Assembly: GCA_025766275.1 (NCBI GenBank)
Contig: JAFKAC010000006.1
Location: forward strand, 682,001-746,000
Direction of reading: 5' to 3'
Source of the DNA: Lactarius indigo
Lineage: Eukaryota > Basidiomycota > Agaricomycetes > Russulales > Russulaceae
DNA: 64,000 nt
Within the stretch, counting starts at the first letter, position 1. The number at the start of each line of letters is the position of its first letter. The notes under the pieces are model-generated. The model was not told the origin of the DNA and did no database searches. It was given only the letters and a program-made list of their open reading frames with translations. This document shows positions 1 through 12,727 of this stretch, piece by piece. The position numbers were made by a program, and so were the translations under genes.

Positions 1-1825
1 TCGGTGGTGTCCTGAAGGAAGGCGATGAGCTCCGCGTTCGTGATGACCTCGACCTCCTCTGGGCTAAGCGTTGCGAGCTGCACGTGTTATGTTCAGCAAC
101 GTTTTTACTGTGCCGTTTATAAAGATCTACGCACATCGGTACCAAGCAAAATGGGACTTTTCATGAATGCCCACACCGCAAAGTGGGTGCGCTCCTCTTC
201 GATGGTCAAGTTGCCGTTTCCAATTTCCATCATATCCATATCATTGTGCGAGAAGAAATCGACCGAGGACAGGTGGGGGACGTTGATACTCATGATCGAT
301 TTAATGTACTCCCAAGTCGGGCTAGCATCGTTGAAGCGTCATCAATAGAAAGGTCAGAATCCGGAAATGGCGCAACGTACGTCGAATCTCCTGCCATGCG
401 CCAGGAATGGCCCTTTGTTCTGTAGCTCAGCATGACGAAAAAAACAGCGTGTGGAACCAGTCACATACGACGCGAGCACCCCAAGTCCACACGTGCGCAT
501 CTCCCCAGATGCAAAGGTCATACTGCATCGGCGGGTCGTTGTCGGCAATGGCAGCACTGTCAATAGAACCCCATATTAGCTAAGCGAGGAGATGCGATGA
601 CGAAGTCAATGGCGCACCCCATTCTACGGAACCGGATGGCCGAATTCGAGTTGCTATGGATGTGTCTGAACGTGCGTTAGGGGCGCGTTATAAATCTAAC
701 TCACTACCAATCGCCATCTGGAGGTGCCTACAGTACAGCGCAAGCGTCAGCATTGGAACATTGGACGTGCGTGAGGAAAAAATCGGGACTCACGCAGTCA
801 TCATTCCAGTGCTCCGGAACGTTGCAGTTATCTACGAGAAAGACGATTGTTTGTAGTTGTTCGATAATCAGTCAGACGAGTCATGTTACCATATTTCAGA
901 TCTGTTTAGGTGGGAATATAAACAGAGCATAGAGACGCCACGAACCAGAGAACTCACAATCGATATTCCAAGACGCCCAAGTAGCGGCGTCAATAGCTTC
1001 ATAACCCAAGGAGCCAGGGTATCCGGCGCATGTTTCGGTGCCGGCATCACTATATCAACATTCAATGGCCGGAGAACCTCAATCGACGGCCACACTCGCC
1101 TGTAAATGCCGATTTTCAGACCCATCGAGTGTATTTCGTCCGCCAGCGTCTTGATCCCATTGGGAAATTTTAATGGGTCAGGGATTTGCTCTTTTGTATG
1201 GGGGTGGCGTTCCAACAGAGCCCAACAATCCTGTGGCCGCGTCATGTCAATATACCCTGGTCAAAAAAAGGCAAGAAAAGACGTGCGTCAATGTTGACGT
1301 ATTCGTAGCCGGCTTCCCGCAGGCCCAAGCTGACAAACGACCTAGCTGCCGCAAGTATCTTCTCCTCAGATATATCTGCGCGAACGAATCAGATATAGGT
1401 GAGGGTAAAGATGATGACTTTGTCTACCACAACGGTATGCGTTCCAGGTATTCCAACTGAGTAAACACGATCAACAGAGCGCAAGGTTATAAGCGAGATT
1501 ATATACCCACCCCAGAGCAGGAAGTTTTCCGACAGCCCTTGACGGGGGAGTTGTGGGGGTTCCGACGGCCAGATGTATGGGGGATGAAGGCGGTATAATA
1601 GTCTCCTGTAGGGACTGGGAATAGTGTACGTCGGAAGGGTTGCATACGGAGCTGTAGACACGGGAAGTTGGCATTCAGAATGCAAGAAAATAGGGACACC
1701 AACCCTTCAGCACAAATCGCCGGGCCCGTCAAAGGAAGACCTCCGCATTGCCCATAAGCTCCATTGGGGAACAGAGCTGGTAGCGCAAAAATCAATGTTG
1801 CGAGGTAACGCCGGGATTCCACCAT
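1..1825 (-). CDS. CBM1-GH27 alpha-galactosidase (3' end outside window)
   Basis: Secreted enzyme that removes terminal alpha-galactose from galactomannan-type polymers. The chosen ATG at 1825 opens a signal peptide. Next comes a CBM1-like module (QCGG, TGPAIC, HYSQ), a Pro/Ser/Thr linker, then the GH27 barrel. After splicing I read [48 protein letters not shown] and, near the window edge, [13 protein letters not shown], all GH27 signatures including the KYDNC nucleophile Asp. At least seven introns are needed. Two have GC-AG ends (1231-1286 and 1050-1099) and one exon is only 12 nt (890-901). The CBM1 lacks its last Cys (Ser instead) and has Leu where the first binding aromatic is usual. The family call is firm; exon borders are inferred. 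Confidence 0.88.
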
Positions 1826-2187
1826 ATGGTTTCTGTGCTGCACTGACACTGAAAGATGGTGTTATAAGGTGCGCGACGTGGCAACTTGAATTCGAATGAG
1901 ACCTGACAGGCCCGACCCGTGCTAAGTTACCATCGTCCCTGCACGGGTGTCATCAAGAAGCTAGGTCCGTGCTAGGTCCGATTTCGCACGGTTACTTCCC
2001 AATCGAGTTACGAGTCTACAGTAAGACTTGGACTTCATGGTCAAGTCATTCTATGCTTTTGGTGTTTGATATGGTTCGGTTCATATTCTCGATCACAATC
2101 TGGACGTACCCATTTTCCAGTCTTGACCCTCGGACGGGCCTGAGAATGGCGGCATACATCCAGACAGTGTAACCTCAGTGCGTCTCC
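1826..2187. promoter_or_regulatory. Divergent intergenic region
   Basis: This 362-bp gap separates the divergent starts of the alpha-galactosidase and the PH/coiled-coil gene, so it should hold both promoters. I see no clear TATA box and no open frame of note. Confidence 0.4.
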
Positions 2188-5100
2188 ATGGATAATGTCT
2201 CCGAGATTTCATTGTACTCCCACCCTACGTCCCGTGGGACTACCCCCTCAGATGGACCAACGGCCCAGACAAATGCTAATCCCGCTTTCGTGGGACCGAG
2301 GACTATGCCTAACAACAAAGGGGGTGGGGGCTTGGTCCGGATGCGTTCCTCGCCGCCGCGTTCTATTGCGTCTTGGTACGAAGACGAGGTTCATGAGTCC
2401 TTTCCAAACCCGCCAGAGTTCCGTTCACCACAGGATTGCGGTCCAGAACCTTACGAAGAATACTTCTCCATCCCGGTGTCAAAAGATCGTCCCGGTCTAG
2501 ACGATGCACGCCGTCGCCGTTCTACTAAGGAGCTCATAAAGCGATTTGAATCAATTAGCGCTGATAATTCCCCGGTTTCTCTTCGGGGGAACGGGACGCG
2601 GAGTACACCTGGACGTATCTACACGGGCAATCCTGGCTTGTTTACACCCCCTGCTAAGGTCGAGAAGAAAACTTCCCCCTTGCGACAATCTTTCCGGAAT
2701 CTTTTGTCCGTATTCAAGAAAGGAAAGCGATTGGGGAAGGAAAAGGTTTATGAAGCACCAAGCGAGCCAGCACCACCCGTCGAACAAGTGTCGTCATCAG
2801 ATCCTCTCAAACACGAGAATAAGCCAGATCCGTTCGCCGTCGATGGCAGTGGTCCCTCGTCTAGGATCTGCGCTTCTCCAACGTATTCTCTCCACAGGGG
2901 CCCACTCCTCCATCTCAGCACCCCAGCCCCCGCGTCGTCGATTTTACCGGTGTGGGTCACATGCGACGCGGCACTCCACGGATCGCACATATTGCTGACA
3001 TCAGCGACCACGCAAGGGATTCAAAGCACCATTGTTGTCTCGTTGCGCGCATGCACAGATATAAAGTCGCTGGCCCCCGATGAGATTGTCGCGGAACATA
3101 GGGCACTTCTGCCCACCATGGAAGACTCTACGGATCCCAAGGTGTTCGAACTTTTTTTTGACGGAAAGGAAAGCCAACGCTTTGCCGCTCCGACTGTGAA
3201 GGACAGGGCAGCATGGGTCAGCGCCATCTGGTAAGATTCTCCGGGCATCCCTTACAATTATAATACGCTCATCTGCGGGTTTAAGGGATGCTGTCTTGCA
3301 CAGACAAGAAAGGCGACTACAGGAGCGTACCAAAGCGGAAATCAAGAGGTCCCTTCGCATAGATGTTGGAGCTGTTCCTCTTCAACCAGCTCCTGTCACC
3401 TCCCCATTGCCTAGTCTCATTCACGAGCAAGTCTTAACACCCCCGGATACTCCTTTCTCAGACCCTCGCAATTCCCGTGATCTTGAGCTTCCCCCTCTTC
3501 CAAAGGACAGGTCATCCACGCACTCCGCATCCACGCACTCTGTCAGCTCAGCAGAACATTCATCACTCACGATGAATCATTCACATTTGGGGCGGCGGAA
3601 AGTTCTTGCAGCCTCCGTGGTCTCAGTTGATCCAAGAAGTCATTTTAACGCACGCAAAGATTCGGAACTTGCATCTCCGATTAATGACTTGTCTCCACTA
3701 GACCCGCCCTCACGGTCCTTCGACGCCCGGTCAAATAGCCCATCTCTCGTTAACCTTGGGCGTCGTTCTGTTGTGCGCGAGCGTCTCGTGGAAATGCAGA
3801 ATGGCTCGATGTCGACTCGGAGCGGCTCCACATCACGTGACTCTCGTTTGACTACGCTTCTGACACGCGGACGACCAGTCGGTATGTTTGAGGCATTTTT
3901 AGGACAGTCTGCTACGGATAGTCATACCGACGCTACGAAAATTTCCACAGAGAAACTGACGAGCCCCGCCTCGTCTCGAGCTCCTTCCAATCTGAATGTT
4001 CCCGACAGTCGCCTGACCTCGCCTGTGTCAGCAGTCTCCGATTCTTCGACGCTCTCGGTCTCGGTCAGGCCCAAGTCTGCATTCCGTCTGCGTGATGAGA
4101 TGCGCGGTCGCGACCCAACAGTCGCACACACTCACGATGCATCCGAAGGGCCGCCCCCCGCTTCAGAAACAGCAACGATCCACCCACCGTCTGAATTGCC
4201 AACAACACCAGTTGGCTCCCCGTCTGAGGGGACTATCGACGCGCTCCTCGATATTATGGACGTACATGCGGAACGGCAGCTGATCAAAACGGGAGAAGTT
4301 GATTATAGGCTGCAAGACGTTCAGAACGGCGTGCGGGACGTCGCAGCTAACTTGCGCGTGGCCATTTCGGGGCGCGAAGAGGATTCTCGGAACATCACAG
4401 AATTGTGTTCCGTAATGGGCGACGTACGGAGCGCACTGGCGTCCCTGAGCACGAGGACCACCGACGCCGGCGTTTCAGAACAGGAAGAGATCCGGACGGT
4501 CGTGAAAAGCAGAACACCGGGTGATGTCGTCGATGGTGAGGCCAAGTCGGGCCTCATGGGTAGTGAACTGTCCGAATTTTTGCGAGCCAATCACGGAACT
4601 GGGATAGAACAAGCAGATATCTCAGACATTCAGAGGAAGCTCGACGTGTTACTGGAATTATCCACTCTTCAGAAAAACGCTGCATCCTCGGCTACATCCA
4701 AGACTCCACGACTTGACACAGCACAGGTACGATCGATGTTCAGCTCCTTTGGCCACCATAGATCTATAAGCACGGTGGATTCTCTACAGCGTTCCGAACC
4801 CGAGAGCCAGGTAGCCAACGGAGCATCTGATCTATCCGACGAGATAACCATGCACGATGCCGGACCCGGGGAGTCGACTGACAATATCCAGAGGCAAAAT
4901 ATTTTGCACGACGATGGGAAGAACACCCAGTTGATGGAGCAGCAAGCGGAAAGTGTGCGCTATCTAAACGAGCTCAATGCAGTGAGTAACGATTCTTCGA
5001 TCGAGTTGTTAGACCCGCTCAGTCGATATATATATATATAGTGGCTCGAAGCATTCGTCAATGGCAGCACAGCACAAATCGGAGGGATAGCGGAAGACGT

Positions 5101-5995
5101 ACAGAAGCTATGCAAAGCCCTAGGCGATGTCGACGAGCTTCAGGACGGCCCAGGGGATAAATCCGACCCGACAGCAGCGACAATGACGGTGCTACAAAGC
5201 GTGCAAAAGCTGCTTGCGGAGAACCAGCGACGAGATCGCGACTCGGCACACCTGCTCACCACGATGAATGGCTTAGCGGCAGCCCTCAACGAGGACATGC
5301 GGAAGAATGCAGAGATGCGAAATGCGTATAGTGCGTTCGATGCCATATATCTGTATTGCGGGTGCAAGTCTAATCGGGCATACCTTAGCCACGGAATCGG
5401 TGTTGGGAGTTATCGAACGTCAGCGACGAGATCAAGAAAGGATGCTACGTGCTCTTGCGAATGGTGAGAGCCTTTCCTACCATGTCATAAGGAAGTGATG
5501 TGTTTATGCCGTATAGAGCTGTCAGATGATATCCGTGGCGAGCGGCTCAGATTCGTCGAGGCCATGAAAGAAGCTACTGCGATCAATGTGCAAAGTATGA
5601 TTTCCGATTGTTCCCCGGTTGCAACCGTCGAACTTACGCTTAAAGTATAGTACACGTCGAAGAGTTCAAGAAAGAGCTGACGCGAGAAGTGCTGATTTCT
5701 ACGCAAGAAGTTGGTCGTCTGCAACGGGAGCGACAGTTACTAGAACAACAAATTGCAGATCTGTTTGCATTTTATTCGAAACAGAAACAGACCGCGTTGG
5801 TGAGTGATCTTATGAATGAGTAGACGTGGTGGGCAGACGCAAACTCCACATTATTTGAAGGGAGACGCCGTCCCGCAATCACAGCCAGCGCAACCAAAGT
5901 CGCAACCCCCTGATCCTGGACCGGAACAGAAGCGACCACCCTCGCGCGGTAGGGCATTACCGCTCCCACCTCCTGGTCAGAAACGAAGGCCATAA
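2188..5995 (+). CDS. PH-like domain and coiled-coil protein, function unknown
   Basis: Long, largely disordered Ser/Pro-rich protein. The first exon (2188-about 3233) ends in a PH-like fold: strands around LPVWVTCDAALHG and HILLTSA, and the C-terminal helix KDRAAWVSAIW. A second long exon from about 3290 is Ser/Thr rich. The last exons (about 5042-5770) are charged coiled coil (VIERQRRDQERM, EFKKELTREV, RLQRERQLLEQQ) and the tail is Pro/Gln rich, ending PPPGQKRRP. Introns include 4981-5041, whose 3' end is a (TA)n run. ATG 2188 is the first in frame. A PH domain suggests membrane or cortex recruitment and the coiled coil suggests scaffolding, but this is inference. I recognise no named orthologue. 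Confidence 0.75.
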
Positions 5996-6079
5996 CTGTC
6001 TCCTCGCAAGGATTTCCAATTTGATTATTATCTTGTGATACCATAAGTGTTTTAAATAATAAACATGTCGTGGAAGCAT

Positions 6080-9000
6080 CTAGGAATGACCATCATTTCT
6101 AAGTCCGTTGTAATTCTCCGGTGAGATGGAACGAGCCGTGGCAACTATCCGGAAATTTTTGGGAACGACCGCATGTCTATCAACCACAAATGTTTGAGGG
6201 TGGGTGGTTGAACAGAAAAGAGGACGGCTCACTCGTAATACTCCTGCACGCCGGCTCCATCCATAACGAGAACGTCGCCCTGCAAAATCATGGTAAATCA
6301 TGTGATTCGAAGTAATGACAGTGCCACCAACGTGTCTCAGGATAAGACTCATCGCGACCTTCCTATGACCGTCGGAAACGGTGTACTTTGAATGAAGTCG
6401 GAAGTGCATTTCGGCAACGCAACCTAGGGAAAGCGAGGCTACCACAGGCCCCAGGCCGCGTTCGCTGTCGCTGTGGAACTACAGCACCCATTAAGAACCC
6501 TGCCAGGACACGTGGGAGCCACTCACAGCCATCCTCTGTTTCTCCATGTAGGCGGCACTAAGGACTTCGTTGAAATCTTCGCGCATGCCCAAAGTCGTCT
6601 CGATGCGATGTTGAATCAAGCGCAACGCCCCAACCACGGCCTCTGCGCCATCTTTTAACGGCGTAGTACGTTCGGCACCTCCGATATACTGCTTAGAAGT
6701 CATATCGTGATTTACAAAAGATACCATCGACGACATACCTGATAGGGTGCGCCAGCTGTTGGGCATACCAAACTCAGAATTAGTGGTTCCTCGAAGTAGA
6801 GAAAAGTTGATGTCGTACTGTTCTGCGAAAAGTAGTTCGACAACAACTGTCCTCTGCCTGATAAGGGAATCATTGAGACCAGAAAGTACACCAACTTATC
6901 GAAACCCTACATTTGTGCTTTCATATGAAGATATGAGCACGGGAAAAATTACGGCGGCAAATAATTGAACTCACGCTTCGCAGTGGCCAACGGCGAAATT
7001 GAATTGTGCCCTCAGCGGCTTGGTCTTGATACTCACGGAATAACTCATTGGCTCTTTTGTTGATACTGGGGTGGCCGGGAATGAGATGCACGCGTCCTCT
7101 AATAAACACTCAAAAGGTAAGGTATCTGCGACAAGGTTCTGGTGGTTACTTACCTGTCATGAGGTAGGACAAACGTTTGAACATAGGGGAGTGCCGAGCC
7201 AAATTTTCTCGCTTGGAACTCCATCTCTCCGATCACAATTCCTATAAACACTTCTTTAGCTTCTGTGCGAGTCTCAATCGGAGATGCGTCTGACCAGAGT
7301 CCTCCGCAATGCGGTGCTGGAAGAATTTCAAGGATTGCTCTTGAAGCCAGAAATCCTTGTGACTGAAGTGAAAGCGGGGGGCCTTGTAGATACGCTATAT
7401 GCGGTATCGTAAGTCGCGTATAAGGGGTATTGACCAACCTACATGGCAGTTACTGCACTCGAAGTCCTCCCATTTGAACCTAGGGCCTGTTCGAGGGGTG
7501 AACAATGGGAGGCATCAAGTGGCACATACCTCGTGGAGAGACGACCACAATCCTGACAATGCAGCCCTTTGGCAAAGGGACGCGGCGTGGTGACAATCCT
7601 GCTGGGTAATGGGGGAAAGAAAGAGGCAGGTGAGACTGGTAGGTGATTCGCGGGCCGGAGGCGTAGCAGTTCTGCGCTATATGACAGGCTAGATGGCGTT
7701 GAGTCGCCTGTTACAGCGGCGCTGGGATTGGGCACGGAGAATTGTGAGCAGCTCGGTTGGAGACACATGGATGTGTCCTGGTATACCAACGGTGAGCTCA
7801 TCCCACAACTCAGGCAATGGTGGGCGGTAATTTCGGGTTGAAGGCTACGTTTGGATCAGAAAGGTCGGGACGATAATGGGGAATACACACGGTTGAGAAT
7901 TGGCCTGGCCAACTTATACGAATCAAAATTTTGCCTTAAAAATTATCATAGGAGACTCTTACCATGCAATAGACCGTTTGATTCGCCCTCGCGGACTAGA
8001 TTTTGGCAGGTCTCTGCCTGTGCGTCGGCTGATACCTGTTCCGTATCTTGGGGCCACCACGGATCGCCTTGCCCTTCGCACCATTGAAACGCGAACTTGT
8101 ATCGGACGACACGACGATCGCCGCTGACCTGTTGAAGTTCCGCTGAGACGGCTAAGGAGCAGCCCTATCACACATACGATACGCGTGGCTCACCCCAAGC
8201 ATGTGTGATCCAATAGAGTCCAAGTACGACATACGTATACCCGTTGGCAGTAAGGTCGAAGGGGAATAACCTGTAATTATCATCGGCTAGAAGGACAAGT
8301 GGCCGTCCGCTTTTATAATTGTTGAGAAGAGCGCGGACGGATCGGTCGTCTTCTAACTGGTCACCTGCCCCCCGAACTTCTAGACAGCGATTCTTTGAAT
8401 GCAGGGCTTCTGCTTTGCCGCCGCTAGAGACTTCCTGCCTCAATAAACATTAATGTCGGAACGTAGAAACCTTTACCCGTGCGAGATGATAAGCTTCCCG
8501 CCGTGGTAGAATAGATCACGGCTACCGATTCATCAGGTAAATCTGGCTGCGAGCCAGCAGAGAACAGACCTGGAAGAGTGCCCGCCAAGAAGGTATCCTT
8601 TGACGATATCGTGTATATGATAAACACCGCCTTGAAAGCTCCTGAAGGAGTCAAGAGACTCGCACACTTCCTGTCGTGACTGGACACCGTGTTATCGACA
8701 TGATCTGGGTAACCCTAACCTACCCGCCTTACCTGTGCCCAAATGGGAGGCTGAATAGGAAGTAGCTGCTTGGGGAAAACAGCGGCTTCCGGCTCCTCCG
8801 GTCCAACGTATACGTTGGAGGGATACTCGCTTGCTATTGTAGCATCGTACGGATCGTCTTCGTCTTCGGGAATATTATCAGCGGCGTTGTCAAATGAATA
8901 GACAAGCTTGAAGGGGCCGCCGACATGGCGCCCATGCGCCATGACCCCAATGTGTGCCAGGCCTTGATCCTGATCCAGGTCGGTGATGGGCCCAGAACTG

Positions 9001-10355
9001 GTCAAATCTGAAGGAGCACGCGTCTTGGCAGGTGAGGGTGCTTTGGGCCCATTGGGTGCGGAAGACCGCCGCGTGACTCTCGTCCTCTTCGACCCACGCC
9101 CATTATCCTCCATAGAACGGGTTCGGCGCCGGGCTGGTACAGGACTGGAGACCGGATGCGATGGTAGCTCAGGAGCGGGAGCAGATGCGCTTCCTGAGTC
9201 TCGGTCCGAGACGGCAACAGAGAGTCGATCCTGGGTGACTGGAAGAGTAACCGTACCACCACTTGTAACCTTCGGTGGTAGGGCACCAGATTTCAGTCTA
9301 GTTCGAGTGTTGTGCCCGGGAATCTGTGAAGGATGAGCTCCAGCGCCGCGTCTATTTTCATTCGCAGTGAAGTCCCGATGACTCTTGACTCGCTGCAACC
9401 TGTCGAGCATTCGAGTGCTCTTCCTGGTTCCGGTCCTAGGGAACGAGGTAGCCCCAGGCTTACTACCCCGAACAATCTTCGGTCGGTCCGGGATGACACC
9501 CACCGCGCTGTCGACACCTGTATCGACATAAGAATAACGAACGAGTTACCTAGCTTCTCAAGCCGCTTCTACTAAAACACTCACCCTTGTCCGAGACAAC
9601 CCTTGAACTCTTGTCTTTGTCGACCGCAAGAATCGATCCTCCGGCGGTCGATCTCGCCTTAAGAACTAACTTGCGCTTTTTCTTAAAGCTGGTCCGAGCG
9701 GCCCCTTGACGTTTAGTGATAACAGACGGCGTAAGCTTGAATACATTCTGCCTGCGTCTTAAAGCTGCAGGTAATTTGAACTTGGTTGTAGTATTGACAC
9801 CAAATGTTTGAGTCGAAGTTGAGGCGGTCAATCCCTCAAAACCGGAAGTTTGGCCCCCTGGGGAGGGGGATCGATCGAGCACAGCTGGAGCCGAAAACAC
9901 GGGGTCGTCCCGGGGTCCCAGACGTTCTCCACGGGGGTGAACGTAGAGGCGCTGTGGCTCCATGCCCAAGCCCCGGCGCGCCTCGCGGAGTAGCTCGTTC
10001 GCTTTCGCAACATCCTTCACCTTCATGAGCCAGAAATACTGAACGAACAACTTGTACGTTTCATCGCTCAGTGGTGGGACGAAATTGCAAAAATCTCGCT
10101 TGTTTGACGAGAAGACATCCTTGAGCCACTCTTGAACCATGCTAGTCTTTCACAGATGGGTTGACGCGTCAATTAGAAAATCACTGATACCGGCGGACGT
10201 ACAGCACGCTCGTCACGCTCGACGTCCTTAGCAATGCTTGAAAGCCAATCGCCTTCTTGCGTCTTGTTGAATCTGCGACACTGTAGCTCACGCGCGAGGA
10301 ACGCGTCACGCAGGGGTTCGAGTTCCAGGGCCGAGAGGTCCACAGGTAAGGACAT
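6080..10355 (-). CDS. Large AlkB-like 2OG-Fe(II) oxygenase domain protein
   Basis: Multi-exon gene reading leftwards from ATG 10355 (MSLPVDLSALELEPL). The N-terminal 200-460 residues are basic and disordered. A middle part matches a family widespread in mushroom genomes (VYVGPEEPEAAVFPKQLLP, DLFYHGGKLIISHG, YKFAFQWCEGQGDPWW), with a C-x2-C element (HCQDCGRL). The C-terminus is an AlkB-type double-stranded beta helix. HxD appears as FHSDSERGLGPVVASLSLG, then GDVLVMDGAGVQEYYEH with the distal His, and FRIVATAR with the 2-oxoglutarate-binding Arg. All iron and cosubstrate ligands are therefore present once introns are removed. Such enzymes hydroxylate or demethylate nucleic acids or proteins; the substrate here is unknown. 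At least eight introns are needed, so exon borders are approximate. Confidence 0.78.
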
Positions 10356-10789
10356 TGGCTATGGTGAGGTGGGTGTGGAGTACAATAGACGCTGAAAGGT
10401 AAATGTAATGATCGAAGAGAGTGTACAATCGGTAGCAGTGATGATGTTTATAATTTTCTCGCGTATCGCCTCTAAACTAGTGTTGGTGGATACTGCGGGG
10501 AACTAACGGCATAGCCTGGGGACCTGGCGACGACGGCAGACAGTGTTTCTTCCGTTCCGTCATAGTTGACACGTTGATAACCCTATTGGAAGCGATAACT
10601 TGTCGCGCGGTCACGATCTGGCTGACGCAAACATAACCGAATACACCATCCCCTCTTGAATTTCTAAGCTAGTGTCAGAGAAGCTGCTTTCTATTTTATC
10701 CGTTTTCTGTAAAACACTAGGGCTTCCAGAACGGTCACAGATGGTTCTCCTAAGGGCACCGAAGTGAACACAACTAGGCGTTCGTCTAA
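10356..10789. other. Intergenic gap
   Basis: This stretch holds the upstream region of the AlkB-like gene and the 3' flank of the ATP synthase delta gene. I see no coding potential and no repeat. Confidence 0.4.
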
Positions 10790-11461
10790 TTATTTTGTGC
10801 CCAACGCGTGTTGCAGAGACTCGTATACGTCTGCCTCGATGCGCGCCTCGGCCTTGTCCTCTTCGGGGCCGTTGCCACTAAGCACCTTCTGAGCCTCTTG
10901 AAGGTTCGCACGGACAGCCTGAAGGTGAAGGTGACTTGGTTTTGATTTATGCAGGGATGTGTAATGAGCGTACCTCGAGCGAGAAGTCCTCTAGTGGAGC
11001 CGCCTCAATGGCATTGATGGTGAGCTTGTTGTTGGGGTGAACGGTCGCAAAGCCTCCAGACACTAGGAAGTCGTATCCAACAACAATGAGGAGACAGTAA
11101 TAAAAAGGAAGGAGGTGTCCATCTCACCGAACCACTTCTTCGATGAGCCAGCACCCTCGATCACCTCCACAAGGCCTGGACGGAGAGGCTCGATGGATGG
11201 AACATGGTTTGCGAGAATACCCATGTCACCAGTCGCCGCTGACAGGTTGACCTGCACGACATCTGTGGAAGTGAAGATTGCCTACAGTGCATCGGAGTTA
11301 TGGACAGCTCAGCAAAGTAATGGGGTATGACCACGCACCTGGTGTGGGAGAACAAGGGAGAGTTTGATTTTGTCGGTTGCCTCAGCATATCCACGGCGGC
11401 CTAAGGCAAGAGAACGCGGGGAACGTCGAGCAGCGGAAGAGACGAGACGGAGTACAGACAT
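10790..11461 (-). CDS. ATP16: F1Fo ATP synthase delta subunit, mitochondrial
   Basis: Central-stalk subunit of mitochondrial ATP synthase, equivalent to bacterial epsilon. The start at 11461 gives MSVLRLVSSAARRSPRSLAL, an Arg/Ser-rich matrix presequence cleaved near GYAEATDK. The beta-sandwich follows with VQVNLSAATGDMGILANHVP and LRPGLVEVIEG, then VSGGFATVHPNNKLTINAIEA. A C-terminal helical hairpin (AVRANLQEAQKVL, KAEARIEADVYESLQHALG) ends in GTK. The length is normal for the family. At least three introns interrupt it. It is head-to-head with the Ohr gene across a 394-bp gap. Confidence 0.93.
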
Positions 11462-11855
11462 GGTTGGCCGGTTCGTTGCGGGTCGAAAAGCGGAAAAGGT
11501 AAGAACGTGAGATTGACCCCGGGAACCATAGTTGACGGAGTGTATAGACCCCCGAAACTCCGGAGCGGGACTCAACACCCAGACTACGGTAACTTAACAC
11601 TCATTCCCCAGAAATGCCTTTCAGCTCATGTATCGTATTTTTTGAATTACTGCTATTCCCCTGAACCTCAGGCGGTTACCCACCTCGCTTCTTGCTATCC
11701 TTCGGCAATATACCAGTAATTTTATACAAGATTTTATAGCAGTCGACGTGGCGTATTTCGAGAGTTACCAGGCGGAGAACCAATGCTCTGATAGTGCGTT
11801 GTCGTCGCTGTACACGAGAAGCGGTTACCACACGAGATCTTTGCTCTGTACCACT
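11462..11855. promoter_or_regulatory. Divergent promoter region ATP16/Ohr
   Basis: The 394 bp between two divergent mitochondria-related genes probably contain both promoters. I see no obvious TATA box. Confidence 0.4.
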
Positions 11856-12566
11856 ATGACATCTCTCCTTATGCGTGCACACCCACGACAAGCACTTCGC
11901 CCTGCCACCTTCCCACTACTCCAACGTGCTTCCAATGCCCGACGCACACTCATCACTCTTAAAGAGACTCTTGTGCGCCCAGTTTCATCGAATTCTGCGA
12001 TGGGTCACACTCCTTGACCAATATATGAGTACAGTACGAGGTCACCGCCACGTCTGCGGGCGGGCGCAACGGCACCATTTCTTCGACACCCACAGACGGT
12101 ACAGCACCTCTTTACCTCAAATTTGCAGCCCCAAAGGCGATCGGAGGTCGCGGCGATGAGGGACACAACCCTGAGCAACTCTTTGCCGCAGGATACTCTG
12201 GTGAGTTTGATTCTCCTGACATCTATATGCACCTTTAACAACCCAATATTCAGCGTGCTTCCTGGGCGCGATCCAAACCGTTGCGACGATGCAAGGCAAG
12301 AAAGAAGTCGGCGCGCAGGCCGTGGTGCACGCCGATGTCTCCCTGGGACGGCCCACGGATCGCCCCGGATTCGGCCTGAAGGTCGTGTTACGCGTCGAAG
12401 GTGTCGAGGATCAAGCCATCATAGATGCTGCACACGAGGTTCGTCAACAAATCTGCACACTGTACACGTAATTGAGGATTGATGAATCTGCGTTGTTTAG
12501 AGGTGTCCGTACAGCCGCGCTTTGCGCGAAGCTATAGTAGTCGAGGTTCAAAAACAAAAGGCCTGA
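11856..12566 (+). CDS. Ohr/OsmC-family organic hydroperoxide peroxidase
   Basis: Thiol peroxidase that reduces organic hydroperoxides. ATG 11856 begins an Arg-rich, likely mitochondrial, leader (MTSLLMRAHPRQALRP). After a first intron the OsmC fold reads YEVTATSAGGRNGTISS, then FAAPKAIGGRG and NPEQLFAAGYSACFLGA, with the first catalytic Cys in ACF. A second intron near 12200 precedes that Cys. The last exon supplies HERCPYSRAL with the second catalytic Cys and ends at 12566. Both redox cysteines and the conserved Arg/Glu surroundings are present. The family is mostly bacterial but is found in many fungi. Confidence 0.9.
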
Positions 12567-12727
12567 GATGTACAGTAAAGAAGCGTCGGTGTCTCCTGGT
12601 CGGAATCAGCACTTGTTTCCTTCCCCGTTTGTATTGTCCTCAGCCTGCGTATGACCATCGAGGATACAGTAAAATGATGGATACAAAGGACATGCATGTG
12701 TGCAGCATAGAATCTGGGCAAGAACTA

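Noticed and set aside
5026..5041. (TA)n microsatellite as a regulatory element
   Set aside because: It is the 3' end of an intron (4981-5041) in the PH/coiled-coil gene, directly before the acceptor.
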